The position numbers and the translations under genes are program-made. This document shows positions 8,483 to 17,216 of a stretch of DNA of 64,000 nucleotides, piece after piece. The notes under the pieces were generated by a model. It was not told where the DNA came from and did not search any database. It saw nothing but the letters and a program-made list of their open reading frames with translations. Position 1 is the first letter of the stretch. Every line of letters begins with the position of its first letter. This DNA is from a virus, in the IMG/VR virus record IMGVR_UViG_3300011113_000492, positions 1-64,000 of that record; one strand, given 5' to 3'.

Positions 8483-8862
8483 TGCGGGCTGCGGACTTTA
8501 TTAAAGAAGACGTAGATGATCAAGACAGAGGTGATTATGGAAACATAATCACAGCTCTGAATCTTCTGCATAATAAAGTTATCAGGGGAGAAATTGCTTC
8601 TGAATTACCTACCCCAATGGTAATTCGGTATATATCAAATACTGGTCTAACTGGTTTTACTTACCAAAATTTAATTGCAGCCAATGCAGCTGAAGATTCA
8701 ATTAAATCGATGCTTAAAAACATTACTCCAGATACAATTAAGTTTACCACAGATTCTCAGAGTCAAATTGATAATCCAGAAGAGTACATGGCCGCGGCTG
8801 ATAATCCAGAACAAACAGTGTCAAACATGGCCAAAAGCGCCATGAAACGTAGACAAGACTAA
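8482..8862 (+). CDS. Small protein with capsid-targeting-like leader
   Basis: The 126-aa protein begins MRAADFIKEDVDD, and FIKE fits the (I/L)xE prohead-protease site with a T4-like leader upstream. The remainder is small, helical and acidic, ending in a basic KSAMKRRQD tail. It may be an internal head protein of unknown function. It is the last gene before the HNH insert. Confidence 0.6.
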   Translation: MRAADFIKEDVDDQDRGDYGNIITALNLLHNKVIRGEIASELPTPMVIRYISNTGLTGFTYQNLIAANAAEDSIKSMLKNITPDTIKFTTDSQSQIDNPEEYMAAADNPEQTVSNMAKSAMKRRQD

Positions 8863-8883
8863 ACTCACAAACGGGTTCACCGA

Positions 8884-8891
8884 CATAAATA
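8884..8891 (+). promoter_or_regulatory. Late promoter of HNH gene (CATAAATA)
   Basis: CATAAATA lies five bases before the HNH ATG at 8897, so the predicted start falls on the A of the ATG. The arrangement ACATAAATA-N5-ATGAAACACAA is nearly repeated at the minus-strand HNH gene at 39920. Confidence 0.65.
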
Positions 8892-8896
8892 CTTGT

Positions 8897-9499
8897 ATGA
8901 AACACAAGTATGGTCTGACTAAGTTTTGTCTGCATTGCAATAATAAATTTATTACAAAGCCTAGATATTTAGATTTTTGTTCCACTGCCTGTAAAAATCC
9001 TATTAATCGTCCTGGCCACATAGCATGGAATAAAGGGGTTAAATTATCAGACGAACAAAAATCTAAACTCAATATAGAAGGGTTGAAAAAAGGACACGGG
9101 TGGAATAGAGGCGTTCCAAATGAAGTTGCAAGAAAAAGATTCTTAGAAAATAACCCAAATAAAGAAGGCAAACTTAATAACTTAAGACCAAAAAAAGAAT
9201 GTAACGATAAATTTCTTATATACAAAAAAGAAGTAAGAAAAGCAACATATCGCACTCTTAAAGAAATGAAAACCGCTGGATATTTTCCAAAATTTGGAAA
9301 AAGAAAAATAGATTTGCAAGTAGATCATATTATACCATATAAACAAGGTTTTGATTTAGGCATACCGGCGTCTTTACTTGGCGGCAAAAATAATATACAA
9401 TTCTTAAAGGGTGAAGACAATAGAGCAAAATGGGATCACTACCAACCTATGTCGGTAGTAAGAGCGGTTATAGGAGCAATAAATGGCATACAGCGATAA
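8897..9499 (+). CDS. HNH homing endonuclease
   Basis: This 200-aa nuclease has an N-terminal zinc ribbon (CLHCNNKF...FCSTAC), a NUMOD-like element (AWNKGVKLSDEQKSKL), and a C-terminal HNH fold with VDHIIPYKQG and NNIQFLKGEDNRAK. The N-terminal ribbon distinguishes it from the other three HNH proteins here. The last 17 bases overlap the ATG region of iscU. Its position directly upstream of an interrupted iscU is notable (see findings). It is probably a late, leaderless transcript. Confidence 0.9.
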   Translation: MKHKYGLTKFCLHCNNKFITKPRYLDFCSTACKNPINRPGHIAWNKGVKLSDEQKSKLNIEGLKKGHGWNRGVPNEVARKRFLENNPNKEGKLNNLRPKKECNDKFLIYKKEVRKATYRTLKEMKTAGYFPKFGKRKIDLQVDHIIPYKQGFDLGIPASLLGGKNNIQFLKGEDNRAKWDHYQPMSVVRAVIGAINGIQR

Positions 9500-9872
9500 A
9501 GTAATAAACCATTACGAGAATCCTCGTAATGTTGGATCATTTGATAAAGGAGACGCACACGTTGGAACCGGCATGGTCGGTGCCCCAGCGTGTGGTTAGA
9601 TAGGCGATGTAATGAAACTTCAGATCAAAGTAGAAGATGGTATTATCATAGATGCGAGATTTAAAACGTATGGCTGCGGGTCGGCGATTGCAAGCAGTTC
9701 TCTTGTCACAGAATGGGTCAAAGGTAAAACACTTGACCATGCAGCAAGCATTAAGAATACAGAGATTGCAACAGAACTTGCCCTCCCTCCAGTCAAAATA
9801 CATTGTAGCATACTGGCCGAGGATGCAATTAAGGCAGCAGTAAATGATTACCGTAACCGACACAGCAAGTAA
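9483..9872 (+). CDS. iscU: IscU Fe-S scaffold, interrupted by in-frame TAG
   Basis: IscU is the scaffold on which [2Fe-2S] clusters are built. The frame MAYSDKVINHYENPRNVGSF continues through GAPACG at residue 38. Then comes TAG ATA GGC (9597-9605), after which the same frame resumes DVMKLQIKV to the normal end. Without those nine bases the 126-aa product aligns colinearly with proteobacterial IscU. All ligands are present: Cys37, Asp39, Cys63-type YGCGSA, and HCSILAED. The gene therefore looks selected, not decayed. Either the stop is bypassed or the protein is made as two chains, with restart at ATG 9612. It overlaps the HNH end and iscA. Confidence 0.85.
9597..9605 (+). other. 9-nt stop-containing insert in iscU
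   Basis: TAG ATA GGC interrupts the GAPACG|DVM motif exactly between codons 38 and 39. GGT before the stop and GGC at the end of the insert are synonymous Gly codons read by one tRNA, so take-off at GGT and landing at GGC would rebuild IscU without error. Alternatively, AGG within the insert is spaced to serve as a Shine-Dalgarno for ATG 9612. Confidence 0.8.
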
Positions 9873-10164
9873 AAAAATACAACAACAACTTTCGAAACGC
9901 GGGAAGGGTGTCGGACTGCGAGTAGCAGTCAAAACAACCGGTTGCAGCGGCCTTGCATATGTGTTAGAATATGTAGACGAACCCAACCCCGAAGATCAAT
10001 GCGTTGATTGCAGTGGGTGTAAAGTTTTTGTCGATCCTAAAAGTTATGCTTATCTGACTGGACTAGAAATAGATTATGTAAGAAACGGGTTAAATGAAGG
10101 ATTCGAATTTAATAACCCAAATGAACGTGACCGTTGTGGTTGCGGAACTAGTTTTAGGATTTAA
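9844..10164 (+). CDS. iscA: A-type Fe-S carrier IscA
   Basis: This 106-aa protein receives and transfers Fe-S clusters. It contains the three conserved cysteines of A-type carriers: one in TTGCSGLAY and two in the C-terminal CGCGTSF. The NPNERDRCGCG end is typical of IscA/ErpA. It has extra cysteines in the middle (QCVDCSGC), absent from most cellular IscA. It starts inside the last 29 bases of iscU, so the two are translationally linked. It may mature phage Fe-S enzymes such as the two radical SAM proteins (inference). Confidence 0.92.
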   Translation: MITVTDTASKKIQQQLSKRGKGVGLRVAVKTTGCSGLAYVLEYVDEPNPEDQCVDCSGCKVFVDPKSYAYLTGLEIDYVRNGLNEGFEFNNPNERDRCGCGTSFRI

Positions 10165-10848
10165 ATGTTAATCAATAAATTTAATTACACAACCATTAAT
10201 AGAGAAACAGTTGATGGGAAAAGACACTATTGTTTGCCGGACGGAACCAAAGTACCCAGTGTTACTACTATTTTAGATCGCACCAAGCCCGAAGAAAAGC
10301 GTCAAGCCTTGGCTAATTGGAAAAAGCGTGTGGGCGAAGCACAAGCACAACAAATTACCACAGAAGCTGCTGGTCGTGGAACACGTATGCATAAATGGTT
10401 AGAAACATATGTCAAAGATGGTAGCTTGGGCATCCCAGGTACTAATCCTTACAGTCAACAAAGTCACTCAATGGCCAATGTTATTATTTTCGAAGGATTA
10501 GGCAAAAATGTCAGTGAATATTGGGGAGTAGAAGTTCCTGTTTACTATAGCGGACTGTATGCCGGCACCACAGATTGTATTGGCGTTTGGAAGGGCAAAC
10601 CAGCTATTTTAGACTTCAAACAGACTAATAAACCCAAGAAAAGAGAGTGGATCGACGACTATTTTATCCAGTTGGCGGCCTATGCACTGGCTCACAATAA
10701 TACACACGGAACAGATATTAAACAGGGTGTAATTTTGATGTGTAGTGCTGAAAATCAATATCAAGAATTTGAAATTACTGAACAAGAATTTGAACATTGG
10801 TCCAATGAGTGGCTTAAACGAGTAGAGCTCTATTACCTATCTAACTAA
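10165..10848 (+). CDS. PD-(D/E)XK exonuclease
   Basis: This 227-aa nuclease is of the RecB/Cas4-like superfamily. A conserved GRGTRMHKWLE helix, the catalytic D in YAGTTDCIGV, and ILDFKQ (D/E-x-K) followed by QLAAYA give the core in order. It resembles the phage exonucleases related to MGME1, which process single-stranded or recombination DNA. Some members carry an Fe-S cluster, but no cysteine tetrad is visible here. The ATG directly follows the iscA stop. Confidence 0.85.
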   Translation: MLINKFNYTTINRETVDGKRHYCLPDGTKVPSVTTILDRTKPEEKRQALANWKKRVGEAQAQQITTEAAGRGTRMHKWLETYVKDGSLGIPGTNPYSQQSHSMANVIIFEGLGKNVSEYWGVEVPVYYSGLYAGTTDCIGVWKGKPAILDFKQTNKPKKREWIDDYFIQLAAYALAHNNTHGTDIKQGVILMCSAENQYQEFEITEQEFEHWSNEWLKRVELYYLSN

Positions 10849-10851
10849 ATA
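10844..10851 (+). promoter_or_regulatory. Possible late promoter (ACTAAATA)
   Basis: ACTAAATA overlaps the exonuclease stop and precedes the tail-fibre gene at 10872 by 20 nt, with AGGAATT as ribosome site. It diverges from TATAAATA at two bases. The same ACTAAATA/GCTAAATA form recurs before several other late-type genes in the window. Confidence 0.35.
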
Positions 10852-10871
10852 CAAGATAGGAATTAGATAAA

Positions 10872-11411
10872 ATGGCAATTGTTCAAATATCACAGATCAA
10901 ACATAGACATGGGGTCAGAAGTGATTTACCTCAGTTGGCTACAGCTGAATTGGGGTGGAGTATAGACACTCGACAACTTTATATAGGCAACGGCACACTG
11001 CAAGAAGGTGCCCCCGAAGTCGGAGTAACAGAAATTCTAACACAGTACAGCAATTTACCAAACTATACTGTGTATACTCTCGGAATTACAGCAAATACAA
11101 CTTCCAATGTAACCAATGCTATTGCCACAAATAATACTCCGGCAATCTATATTCAATATGCAATCGTTAGAAATAATGCTTCCAGGTCGGGGTGGTTAAA
11201 ACTAGCCAGCAATACTGCTAATGTTGCAGCACCTGGTGCAATTGTCTATGACGAAGAATACAGTGAAACATCTGATGTTGGGGTAGTTTTCGGCTACACC
11301 CCCATAGGCACAACAGGTTCAAACGCCTATGTGCAACTTACTGCTACAGTATCAAATTCTTCGGTGTTTAATGCAAACATGCAGTATACTATAAGCACGT
11401 TGTCCTTTTAA
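10872..11411 (+). CDS. Tail fibre protein with MTD-like N-terminal domain
   Basis: The 179-aa protein opens with ISQIKHRHGVRSDLPQLATA and ELGWSIDTRQLYIGNGT. This is the short N-terminal fold found in many phage tail fibres, where a 'reads off a list' LATAELG..D....YIGNG motif recurs. The rest is a beta-rich Thr/Asn/Ala segment lacking an obvious receptor domain. It is probably a small fibre or whisker protein. Confidence 0.7.
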   Translation: MAIVQISQIKHRHGVRSDLPQLATAELGWSIDTRQLYIGNGTLQEGAPEVGVTEILTQYSNLPNYTVYTLGITANTTSNVTNAIATNNTPAIYIQYAIVRNNASRSGWLKLASNTANVAAPGAIVYDEEYSETSDVGVVFGYTPIGTTGSNAYVQLTATVSNSSVFNANMQYTISTLSF

Positions 11412-11432
11412 CTTTACTAATTATTAACAAGC

Positions 11433-11879
11433 ATGTGGAATCTACTACCCAGCGAACGGCTTCGCTGTTGGCAAGATTTTCGTAAATCTATTAGCCAAAA
11501 AAATTTCGAAGATGCCCTCAAAGAAACAACACATTTGTGGAGCTACGCACCATATCAAGCACATTATTTGACCACAGATCAAATCAACGAATGGCCCGGG
11601 CCATGGGAATTGATATATGAAAACTATTACTGCGATCTTGCAAAGGCGCTGGGAATAGTGTATACTTTATTTCTAAGTAGTCACAGATCAGAAATCGAAA
11701 TAAGGATATATAATGAACCTTCGACCAAGGAACAGTATAATTTAGTATTTGTTGACAAAGGAAAATATGTCCTTAATTACATTCATGACGAAGTAGTAAA
11801 TAAAAAACAAATTAACAAAGACCTAAAATTAATTAAGACACTGTCCGAATCAGATCTAGGACTTTATAAATTACAATAA
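11433..11879 (+). CDS. Hypothetical protein upstream of nrdA
   Basis: This is a 148-aa protein rich in Trp and Tyr (MWNLLPSERLRCWQDFRK, SYAPYQAHYLTTDQINEWPG). No characterised family is recognised. It lies 15 nt before nrdA and is probably on the same transcript. Tail- or baseplate-assembly proteins in related phages can look like this, but I see no diagnostic motif. Confidence 0.6.
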   Translation: MWNLLPSERLRCWQDFRKSISQKNFEDALKETTHLWSYAPYQAHYLTTDQINEWPGPWELIYENYYCDLAKALGIVYTLFLSSHRSEIEIRIYNEPSTKEQYNLVFVDKGKYVLNYIHDEVVNKKQINKDLKLIKTLSESDLGLYKLQ

Positions 11880-11894
11880 GAGAAAAAAGAATCA

Positions 11895-14195
11895 ATGACA
11901 CAAATTCAAGTTATAAAAAGAGACGGACACAAAGAACCTCTAGATTTAGAAAAATTACATAAAGTTGTATTTTGGGCCACTAAAGATATCACAGGTGTAA
12001 GCGCCAGTGAGTTAGAAATCAAAAGTCGCATACAATTTTACAATGGAATCAAAACCACAGATATTCAAGAAACTATGATTAAGAGTGCCGCTGACCTTAT
12101 CAGCGAAGACGCTCCTAATTATCAATATGTAGCAGGTAGGTTAATTAACTATCATTTACGCAAACAAGTTTATGGGAATTACCAACCTTGTAGTGTATTA
12201 GAGCTAGTTAAAAAAAATGTTGCCCGCGGATTCTATGATCAAGGATTGCTGGAAGCTTTTAGTGAAGAAGAATGGAACGAAATTAATCAATTCGTAGTTC
12301 ACGAAAGGGATGAACATTTTACCTATGTAGCCATGGAACAATGGCGTGGAAAATATTTGGTACAAAATCGCGTCACTGGAGAAATCTACGAAACGCCACA
12401 AATGGCCTACATTTTAATTGCAGCAACTTTATTTCAAAAATATCCTAAGGAAACAAGACTACAATGGGTAAAGGATTATTATAATGCAGTATCTAATCAT
12501 GATATTAGTTTGCCTACCCCCATTATGGCTGGTGTACGTACACCACAAAAACAATTTAGTTCGTGCGTTCTTATTGAGACTGATGATAGCTTGGACAGTA
12601 TTAATGCTACTGCTAGCAGTATCGTACGATACGTCAGCCAAAAAGCCGGAATTGGTATTGGAGCAGGACGAATTAGGGCTTTGGGTTCGCCTATTAGGAG
12701 TGGAGACGCCTATCACACGGGTGTAATCCCCTTTTACAAACACTTTCAAAGTGCAACTCGCAGTTGCAGTCAAGGCGGGGTACGCAATGGTGCAGCCACG
12801 TTATACTACCCCATATGGCATTTAGAAGTCGATGACTTGTTAGTGCTTAAAAATAATAAAGGTACTGAAGACAATCGTGTTCGTCATATGGACTATGGTG
12901 TGCAGTTTAACAAACTAATGTACGAACGATTGATCACCGGCGGCGACATTACTTGTTTTAGTCCACATGATGTTCCCGAGATGTACGAAGCATTCTTTAA
13001 TGATCAGGATAAGTTTAAAGAGTTATATGAACGTGCAGAACGCAATACCAAGCTACGAAAGAAAACTTATAAAGCATTAGACTTATTTGGCAGGTTTGTG
13101 CAAGAACGAAAGGACACTGGTAGAGTTTACTTAATGAATGTGGACCATGCTAATACTCATAGTCCATTTAAAGAAAAAATTGCTCCTATTAAAATGAGTA
13201 ATCTATGTACTGAAATTGACTTGCCCACAGTGCCACTTAAAGATTTAAATGACCCTGACGGAAGAATTGCACTATGTACTCTAAGTGCAACTAACTGGGG
13301 AAATGTTAAGAGTCCAAAAGACTTTGAACGTATGTGTACATTAGCGGTCCGAGGATTGGATGCACTATTAAGTTATCAACACTATCCAGTGTTAGCTGCA
13401 AAGTTAGCCACAGAAGAATTTAGGCCATTGGGTATTGGTATTATTAATTTTGCATATTTCTTGGCCAAACATGATGTCAGTTACAGTGATCCACGTGCAT
13501 TGGCTCTTGTTGATGAATATGCAGAAGCATGGAGTTACTATCTAATTAAAGCCAGTGTAGAGCTTGCAAAAGAGCAAGGGGCTTGTGGTCGTTGGAAAGA
13601 TTTAAAATCAGCTGATGGTATTTTGCCAATTGACACACGTAAGTCAGAAGTTGATGAGTTGGTTCCGCATCAAGAGCGTATGGATTGGCAAAGTCTCAGA
13701 GAAGATGCCGCACGTTACGGACAAAGAAATGCCACCTTAATGGCGTTAATGCCTGCGGAAACTTCTGCACAGATCAGTAACAGTACCAATGGCATCGAGC
13801 CTCCACGCAGCTATGTCAGTGTTAAACAAAGCAAGCATGGTGTTTTGAAACAGGTTGTACCTGAATATCGAAAACTAAAAAACAAATACGAACTACTATG
13901 GGATCAAAAATCTCCCGAAGGTTATTTGAAAATTTGTGCAGTGCTTCAAAAATATATCGATCAAGGTATCAGTGTTAATACCAGTTACAATCCCCACCAT
14001 TACGAAGATGAAAAAATTCCAATGAGTGAAATGATTGGTCACCTGCTTATGTGTTATAAGTATGGTACTAAGCAACTATATTATTTCAACACCATGGATG
14101 GCCAAGGTGAAATCGATGTTGAGAAACTTTCAGCTAAACAAGAAGAATCTGTAACAGCTAGTGACCAAGAAGACTGCGATAGTTGTGTAATTTAA
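11895..14195 (+). CDS. nrdA: Class Ia ribonucleotide reductase large subunit
   Basis: The large subunit reduces ribonucleoside diphosphates to deoxy forms for phage DNA synthesis. The 766-aa protein has an N-terminal ATP-cone (VIKRDGHKEPLDLEKLHKVV, ~5-95), which suggests allosteric activity control. The active-site triad is NLCTEIDLP with Asn, Cys and Glu. The partner cysteines are SSCVLIE and ALCTLSATN. ETSAQISNSTNGIEPPRS closes the barrel, and the C-terminal pair CDSCVI receives electrons. nrdB and a glutaredoxin follow directly, giving a complete reductase operon. Confidence 0.97.
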   Translation: MTQIQVIKRDGHKEPLDLEKLHKVVFWATKDITGVSASELEIKSRIQFYNGIKTTDIQETMIKSAADLISEDAPNYQYVAGRLINYHLRKQVYGNYQPCSVLELVKKNVARGFYDQGLLEAFSEEEWNEINQFVVHERDEHFTYVAMEQWRGKYLVQNRVTGEIYETPQMAYILIAATLFQKYPKETRLQWVKDYYNAVSNHDISLPTPIMAGVRTPQKQFSSCVLIETDDSLDSINATASSIVRYVSQKAGIGIGAGRIRALGSPIRSGDAYHTGVIPFYKHFQSATRSCSQGGVRNGAATLYYPIWHLEVDDLLVLKNNKGTEDNRVRHMDYGVQFNKLMYERLITGGDITCFSPHDVPEMYEAFFNDQDKFKELYERAERNTKLRKKTYKALDLFGRFVQERKDTGRVYLMNVDHANTHSPFKEKIAPIKMSNLCTEIDLPTVPLKDLNDPDGRIALCTLSATNWGNVKSPKDFERMCTLAVRGLDALLSYQHYPVLAAKLATEEFRPLGIGIINFAYFLAKHDVSYSDPRALALVDEYAEAWSYYLIKASVELAKEQGACGRWKDLKSADGILPIDTRKSEVDELVPHQERMDWQSLREDAARYGQRNATLMALMPAETSAQISNSTNGIEPPRSYVSVKQSKHGVLKQVVPEYRKLKNKYELLWDQKSPEGYLKICAVLQKYIDQGISVNTSYNPHHYEDEKIPMSEMIGHLLMCYKYGTKQLYYFNTMDGQGEIDVEKLSAKQEESVTASDQEDCDSCVI

Positions 14196-14210
14196 AATAA
14201 GGAAAAATTA

Positions 14211-15338
14211 ATGAGCGTCTTTAATATTAATAATAAGAAAAAACACACAGAAGCCTTGGCATTTCTGGATCCAAGCGGTCCAGTCAACGTTCAACGTTAC
14301 GAAACTTTAAAGTATCGTCAATTTGACAAATTGACAGACAAACAATTAGGATTTTTTTGGCGACCAGAAGAAGTTGATCTGTTGCGTGATGCCAAAGATT
14401 TTAAAGAGTTAACCGACTTCGAACAACATATCTTTACTAGTAATTTAAAACGTCAAATTCTATTAGACAGTGTACAAGGCCGCAGTCCAAATTTAGCATT
14501 ACTGCCTCTGGCCACAATTCCTGAATTAGAAACATGGATCGAGACATGGGCATTCAATGAAACCATCCATAGCCGTAGTTATACACATATTATTAGAAAT
14601 GTGTTCAGTAACCCCAGTGAAGTATTTGATGAAATATTGACCATTGAACCCATAGTTAACTGTGCCAAAGACATTAGTCGTTATTACGATGATTTAATAG
14701 AAGCCAGCCTATGGTATCAAACTTTGGGAGTAGGCAAGCATATAGTAAACGGTAGGGAAATTGTTGTTGACTTGTACGATCTAAAAAGAAAACTATGGTT
14801 GTGTTTGAATAATGTTAATGCATTAGAAGGAATTCGATTCTATGTCAGTTTTGCCTGTAGTTGGGCATTTGCTGAATTAAAGAAGATGGAAGGCAATGCT
14901 AAAACTATTAAACTGATTGCCCGTGATGAAAATATTCATCTTGGCAGCACACAGACTTTGCTTAAGTTGTTACCACAAGATGATCCAGACTATGCTAAAC
15001 TTAAAGCGGAGACTAAAGAAGAATGTGAACGAATGTTTTTGAGTGCAGCAGAACAAGAAAAAACTTGGGCAGAATATTTGTTTAAAGATGGATCGATGAT
15101 CGGTCTTAACACACAACTGTTATGCCAATATGTTGATTGGTTAACTTGTAAACGTATGACAGCAGTGGGACTAGACTGTGGAATTAAACCAGGTAGCAAT
15201 CCTTTGCCATGGACCGCTAAATGGATTGCTGGAGCCGAAGTTCAAGTGGCACCGCAGGAAACCGAGATAAGTAGCTATGTGATTGGCGGAACTAAGCAAG
15301 ACGTCGATCAATCTACTTTCAAAGGATTTACATTATAA
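14211..15338 (+). CDS. nrdB: Ribonucleotide reductase small subunit
   Basis: The small subunit carries the di-iron/tyrosyl radical cofactor. In 375 aa the metal ligands appear in order: [15 protein letters not shown] gives Glu, His and the radical Tyr; EGIRFYVSF gives a Glu; [11 protein letters not shown] gives Glu and His. The sequence round the radical tyrosine equals that of the enterobacterial NrdB. AAGGAAAAATTA precedes the ATG. The stop overlaps the glutaredoxin start (TAATG). Confidence 0.97.
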   Translation: MSVFNINNKKKHTEALAFLDPSGPVNVQRYETLKYRQFDKLTDKQLGFFWRPEEVDLLRDAKDFKELTDFEQHIFTSNLKRQILLDSVQGRSPNLALLPLATIPELETWIETWAFNETIHSRSYTHIIRNVFSNPSEVFDEILTIEPIVNCAKDISRYYDDLIEASLWYQTLGVGKHIVNGREIVVDLYDLKRKLWLCLNNVNALEGIRFYVSFACSWAFAELKKMEGNAKTIKLIARDENIHLGSTQTLLKLLPQDDPDYAKLKAETKEECERMFLSAAEQEKTWAEYLFKDGSMIGLNTQLLCQYVDWLTCKRMTAVGLDCGIKPGSNPLPWTAKWIAGAEVQVAPQETEISSYVIGGTKQDVDQSTFKGFTL

Positions 15339-15601
15339 TGCTCACTGTCTATTCTAAAAATAACTGTCCTTTTTGTGTACAGGCAAAAAATTTACTAACG
15401 TTAAAAAACATTCCGTTTACTGAAGTAAAAATCGACGAAGATTCGACTGCAAAAGAATTTGTATTAAATGAAGGTCATCGAACAGTGCCACAAATTTATT
15501 TAGGTGGAAAATTGTTTGTACAAGGGGGCTATCAAGGACTATCAAAATTAACTGAAGATCAATTAAAGGAAAAATTAAGTGTTACAGAACAAAAGTTATA
15601 A
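15338..15601 (+). CDS. Glutaredoxin
   Basis: This is an 87-aa thioredoxin-fold dithiol oxidoreductase. The active site is CPFC (NNCPFCVQAKNLL), the cis-Pro loop TVPQIYLGG, and a Gly-Gly-Tyr substrate-binding GGYQGL. It probably regenerates the reductase encoded just upstream, as T4 NrdC does. It starts within the nrdB stop. The next gene begins at a GTG inside its last 23 bases. Confidence 0.93.
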   Translation: MLTVYSKNNCPFCVQAKNLLTLKNIPFTEVKIDEDSTAKEFVLNEGHRTVPQIYLGGKLFVQGGYQGLSKLTEDQLKEKLSVTEQKL

Positions 15602-15890
15602 CAGCGGCGATATTGCTTGTTTTAAATTAGTTAACGGCGACGAAGTAGTCGCTAAAGTAGTAGATGCCCATTTAATGGGATGGACTGTGAGCAGACCATG
15701 TACAGTCATTCCCAGTCCGCAAGGTATAGGACTGATGCAAAGCCTATTTTCTGGTGATATAAATAAGGATGTAGAGCTTAAAAAGGAGCACGTAATGATG
15801 CACTCTCCGGTAATTAAGCAACTCGAGGACCATTACCTACAAACCACAACTGGAATTCAAACGGTAAGTAAAGGTCCTATTGTAGTTTAA
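15579..15890 (+). CDS. Small beta-rich (Sm-like?) protein, GTG start
   Basis: The 103-aa protein begins at GTG 15579, with AAAGG about ten bases upstream. The segment GDIACFKLVNGDEVVAKVVD followed by a second strand pair and PCTVIPSPQGIGL resembles the Sm/LSm-type small barrel seen in T4-like aquatic phages. No catalytic residues are visible. It is located between glutaredoxin and the PAAR gene. The family assignment is tentative. Confidence 0.55.
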   Translation: MLQNKSYNSGDIACFKLVNGDEVVAKVVDAHLMGWTVSRPCTVIPSPQGIGLMQSLFSGDINKDVELKKEHVMMHSPVIKQLEDHYLQTTTGIQTVSKGPIVV

Positions 15891-15898
15891 GGACTTTT

Positions 15899-16687
15899 AT
15901 GTCAGTAGTGAGACAAGGTGACATGTTTGGATATGGCGGTATTGTTACCGCTCCAGCAAGTTCATCTGTGACAGTCAATGGTAGACCTGTGGCATTGTTT
16001 GGTGCCATATACACACCTCATTACGGCTGTACTCCTAAAACGTTTATACATTGTTTTGGATTTATATTCGATAATCCTGCTGGCGTTACTATAGAAGGAC
16101 AAATTCCAATTACCAAAGGCGGATTAGGTATATGCGGCCATAAACCCACGACAGGCAGTAGCGATGTTTTTATTGTAGGAGGAGGTTTTGGTATTGCAGG
16201 TGCTATTTTAGGTGCAGGTCTTCAAGGCGGTTTTTCACCATCAGATGCCGGCGCAGATGCGGTTGGGGGCGGACTGGCTAGTACAGCAGAACAAACAGCA
16301 ATCAATCAAGCACTGGGCACCGCCGAAACCGCAGCTACCTCCGCATTTTCTAGTTTTACTGATTCTTTTAGCCAATTCGCTGATAGCTTTAGTGCTTTTA
16401 CTGAACCCCTCACTGCTATTACTGATTCAGTGGGCACAATCACTGATACAATAAAAACTGCTTTAGGCGGCGGAATCGTGGGAGATATTGCCGTAGGAGC
16501 AGCTAGATCAGCTGCCAGTTCTGTGGTTACTTCTGCATGGGGATCTTACGTAGTAGATAACACTGTTCGAACTTCCGCACCGCCTAGTTCTAATAGGCCT
16601 GCGATTGAAGCTTCTGCCACAGCACCTTCTCAGCTGGCGACAAATGGTTTTTCAGTAAGAACTGAATCGCCTACAGTTACTGTATGA
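15899..16687 (+). CDS. PAAR-type baseplate spike tip protein
   Basis: The 262-aa protein has a PAAR fold over about residues 1-95: VRQGDMFGYGGIV, VNGRPVALFGAIYTPHYGC, HCFGF and KGGLGICGHKPTTGS. Such proteins cap the membrane-puncturing spike (T4 gp5.4-like) and bind a metal through His and Cys residues; HYGC, HC and CGH are candidates. A Gly/Ala/Ser-rich C-terminal extension (~100-262) is longer than in typical caps and may anchor it to neighbouring hub proteins. Confidence 0.85.
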   Translation: MSVVRQGDMFGYGGIVTAPASSSVTVNGRPVALFGAIYTPHYGCTPKTFIHCFGFIFDNPAGVTIEGQIPITKGGLGICGHKPTTGSSDVFIVGGGFGIAGAILGAGLQGGFSPSDAGADAVGGGLASTAEQTAINQALGTAETAATSAFSSFTDSFSQFADSFSAFTEPLTAITDSVGTITDTIKTALGGGIVGDIAVGAARSAASSVVTSAWGSYVVDNTVRTSAPPSSNRPAIEASATAPSQLATNGFSVRTESPTVTV

Positions 16688-16700
16688 TTGATTAATAAAA

Positions 16701-17216
16701 ATGGCCATTCCTAGACAATATTTAAATAATAGTCCGCAAATTACAATAGCTAATCTAAGTCCATTGCAATTGGCTGTTGCCTACTACATGGACCAAGGGC
16801 AACAAATTCCTTTTTTTATAAATCAGGAATTCTTAAGACAGATGACTACTTTTGCTAGTAGCGGAATAATAACTCCAGAAATGATATCTGTTCCCGGAAT
16901 TTCAGTGGTTCTGCAAGGCAACGACGTCTATGTACAAAGACGAGCAGCAGATTGCGGCCCGGATGAAACGGACAGGTATGAATATGTCTATGCAGGAACC
17001 AAACAGGATTTACTGCCAGACAGTTGGAGTTTTGATGGAATATTAGTCAGAGGTGGCAGTGCCGCAAATGGTGCAGGTGGGCCTTGGGGAACAGGTGGTT
17101 TGACTAGTCAAGATCCTACTCCCAACAACGGAGTTGATCGTCAACCGGACATAGTAACAAATGTAACTGCTACTTATGGTACAAATATTTCTGCTAGCAC
17201 ATCGGGGATAGGATAA
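16701..17216 (+). CDS. Virion structural protein candidate
   Basis: This 171-aa protein lies between the PAAR cap and a 576-aa structural protein and shares a one-base overlap with the latter. The first two-thirds is compact (LNNSPQITIANLSPLQLAVA...). The last third is low-complexity Gly/Thr/Asn. A baseplate-hub or spike role is inferred from position; no family is recognised. Confidence 0.6.
   Translation: MAIPRQYLNNSPQITIANLSPLQLAVAYYMDQGQQIPFFINQEFLRQMTTFASSGIITPEMISVPGISVVLQGNDVYVQRRAADCGPDETDRYEYVYAGTKQDLLPDSWSFDGILVRGGSAANGAGGPWGTGGLTSQDPTPNNGVDRQPDIVTNVTATYGTNISASTSGIG

Noticed and set aside
9597-9599. Reassignment of TAG to an amino acid as explanation for the iscU interruption
   Set aside because: Other genes here end in TAG in a normal position (for example at 23251 and 47838), so TAG appears to act as a stop. 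Reading through would also add two residues to a strictly conserved motif.
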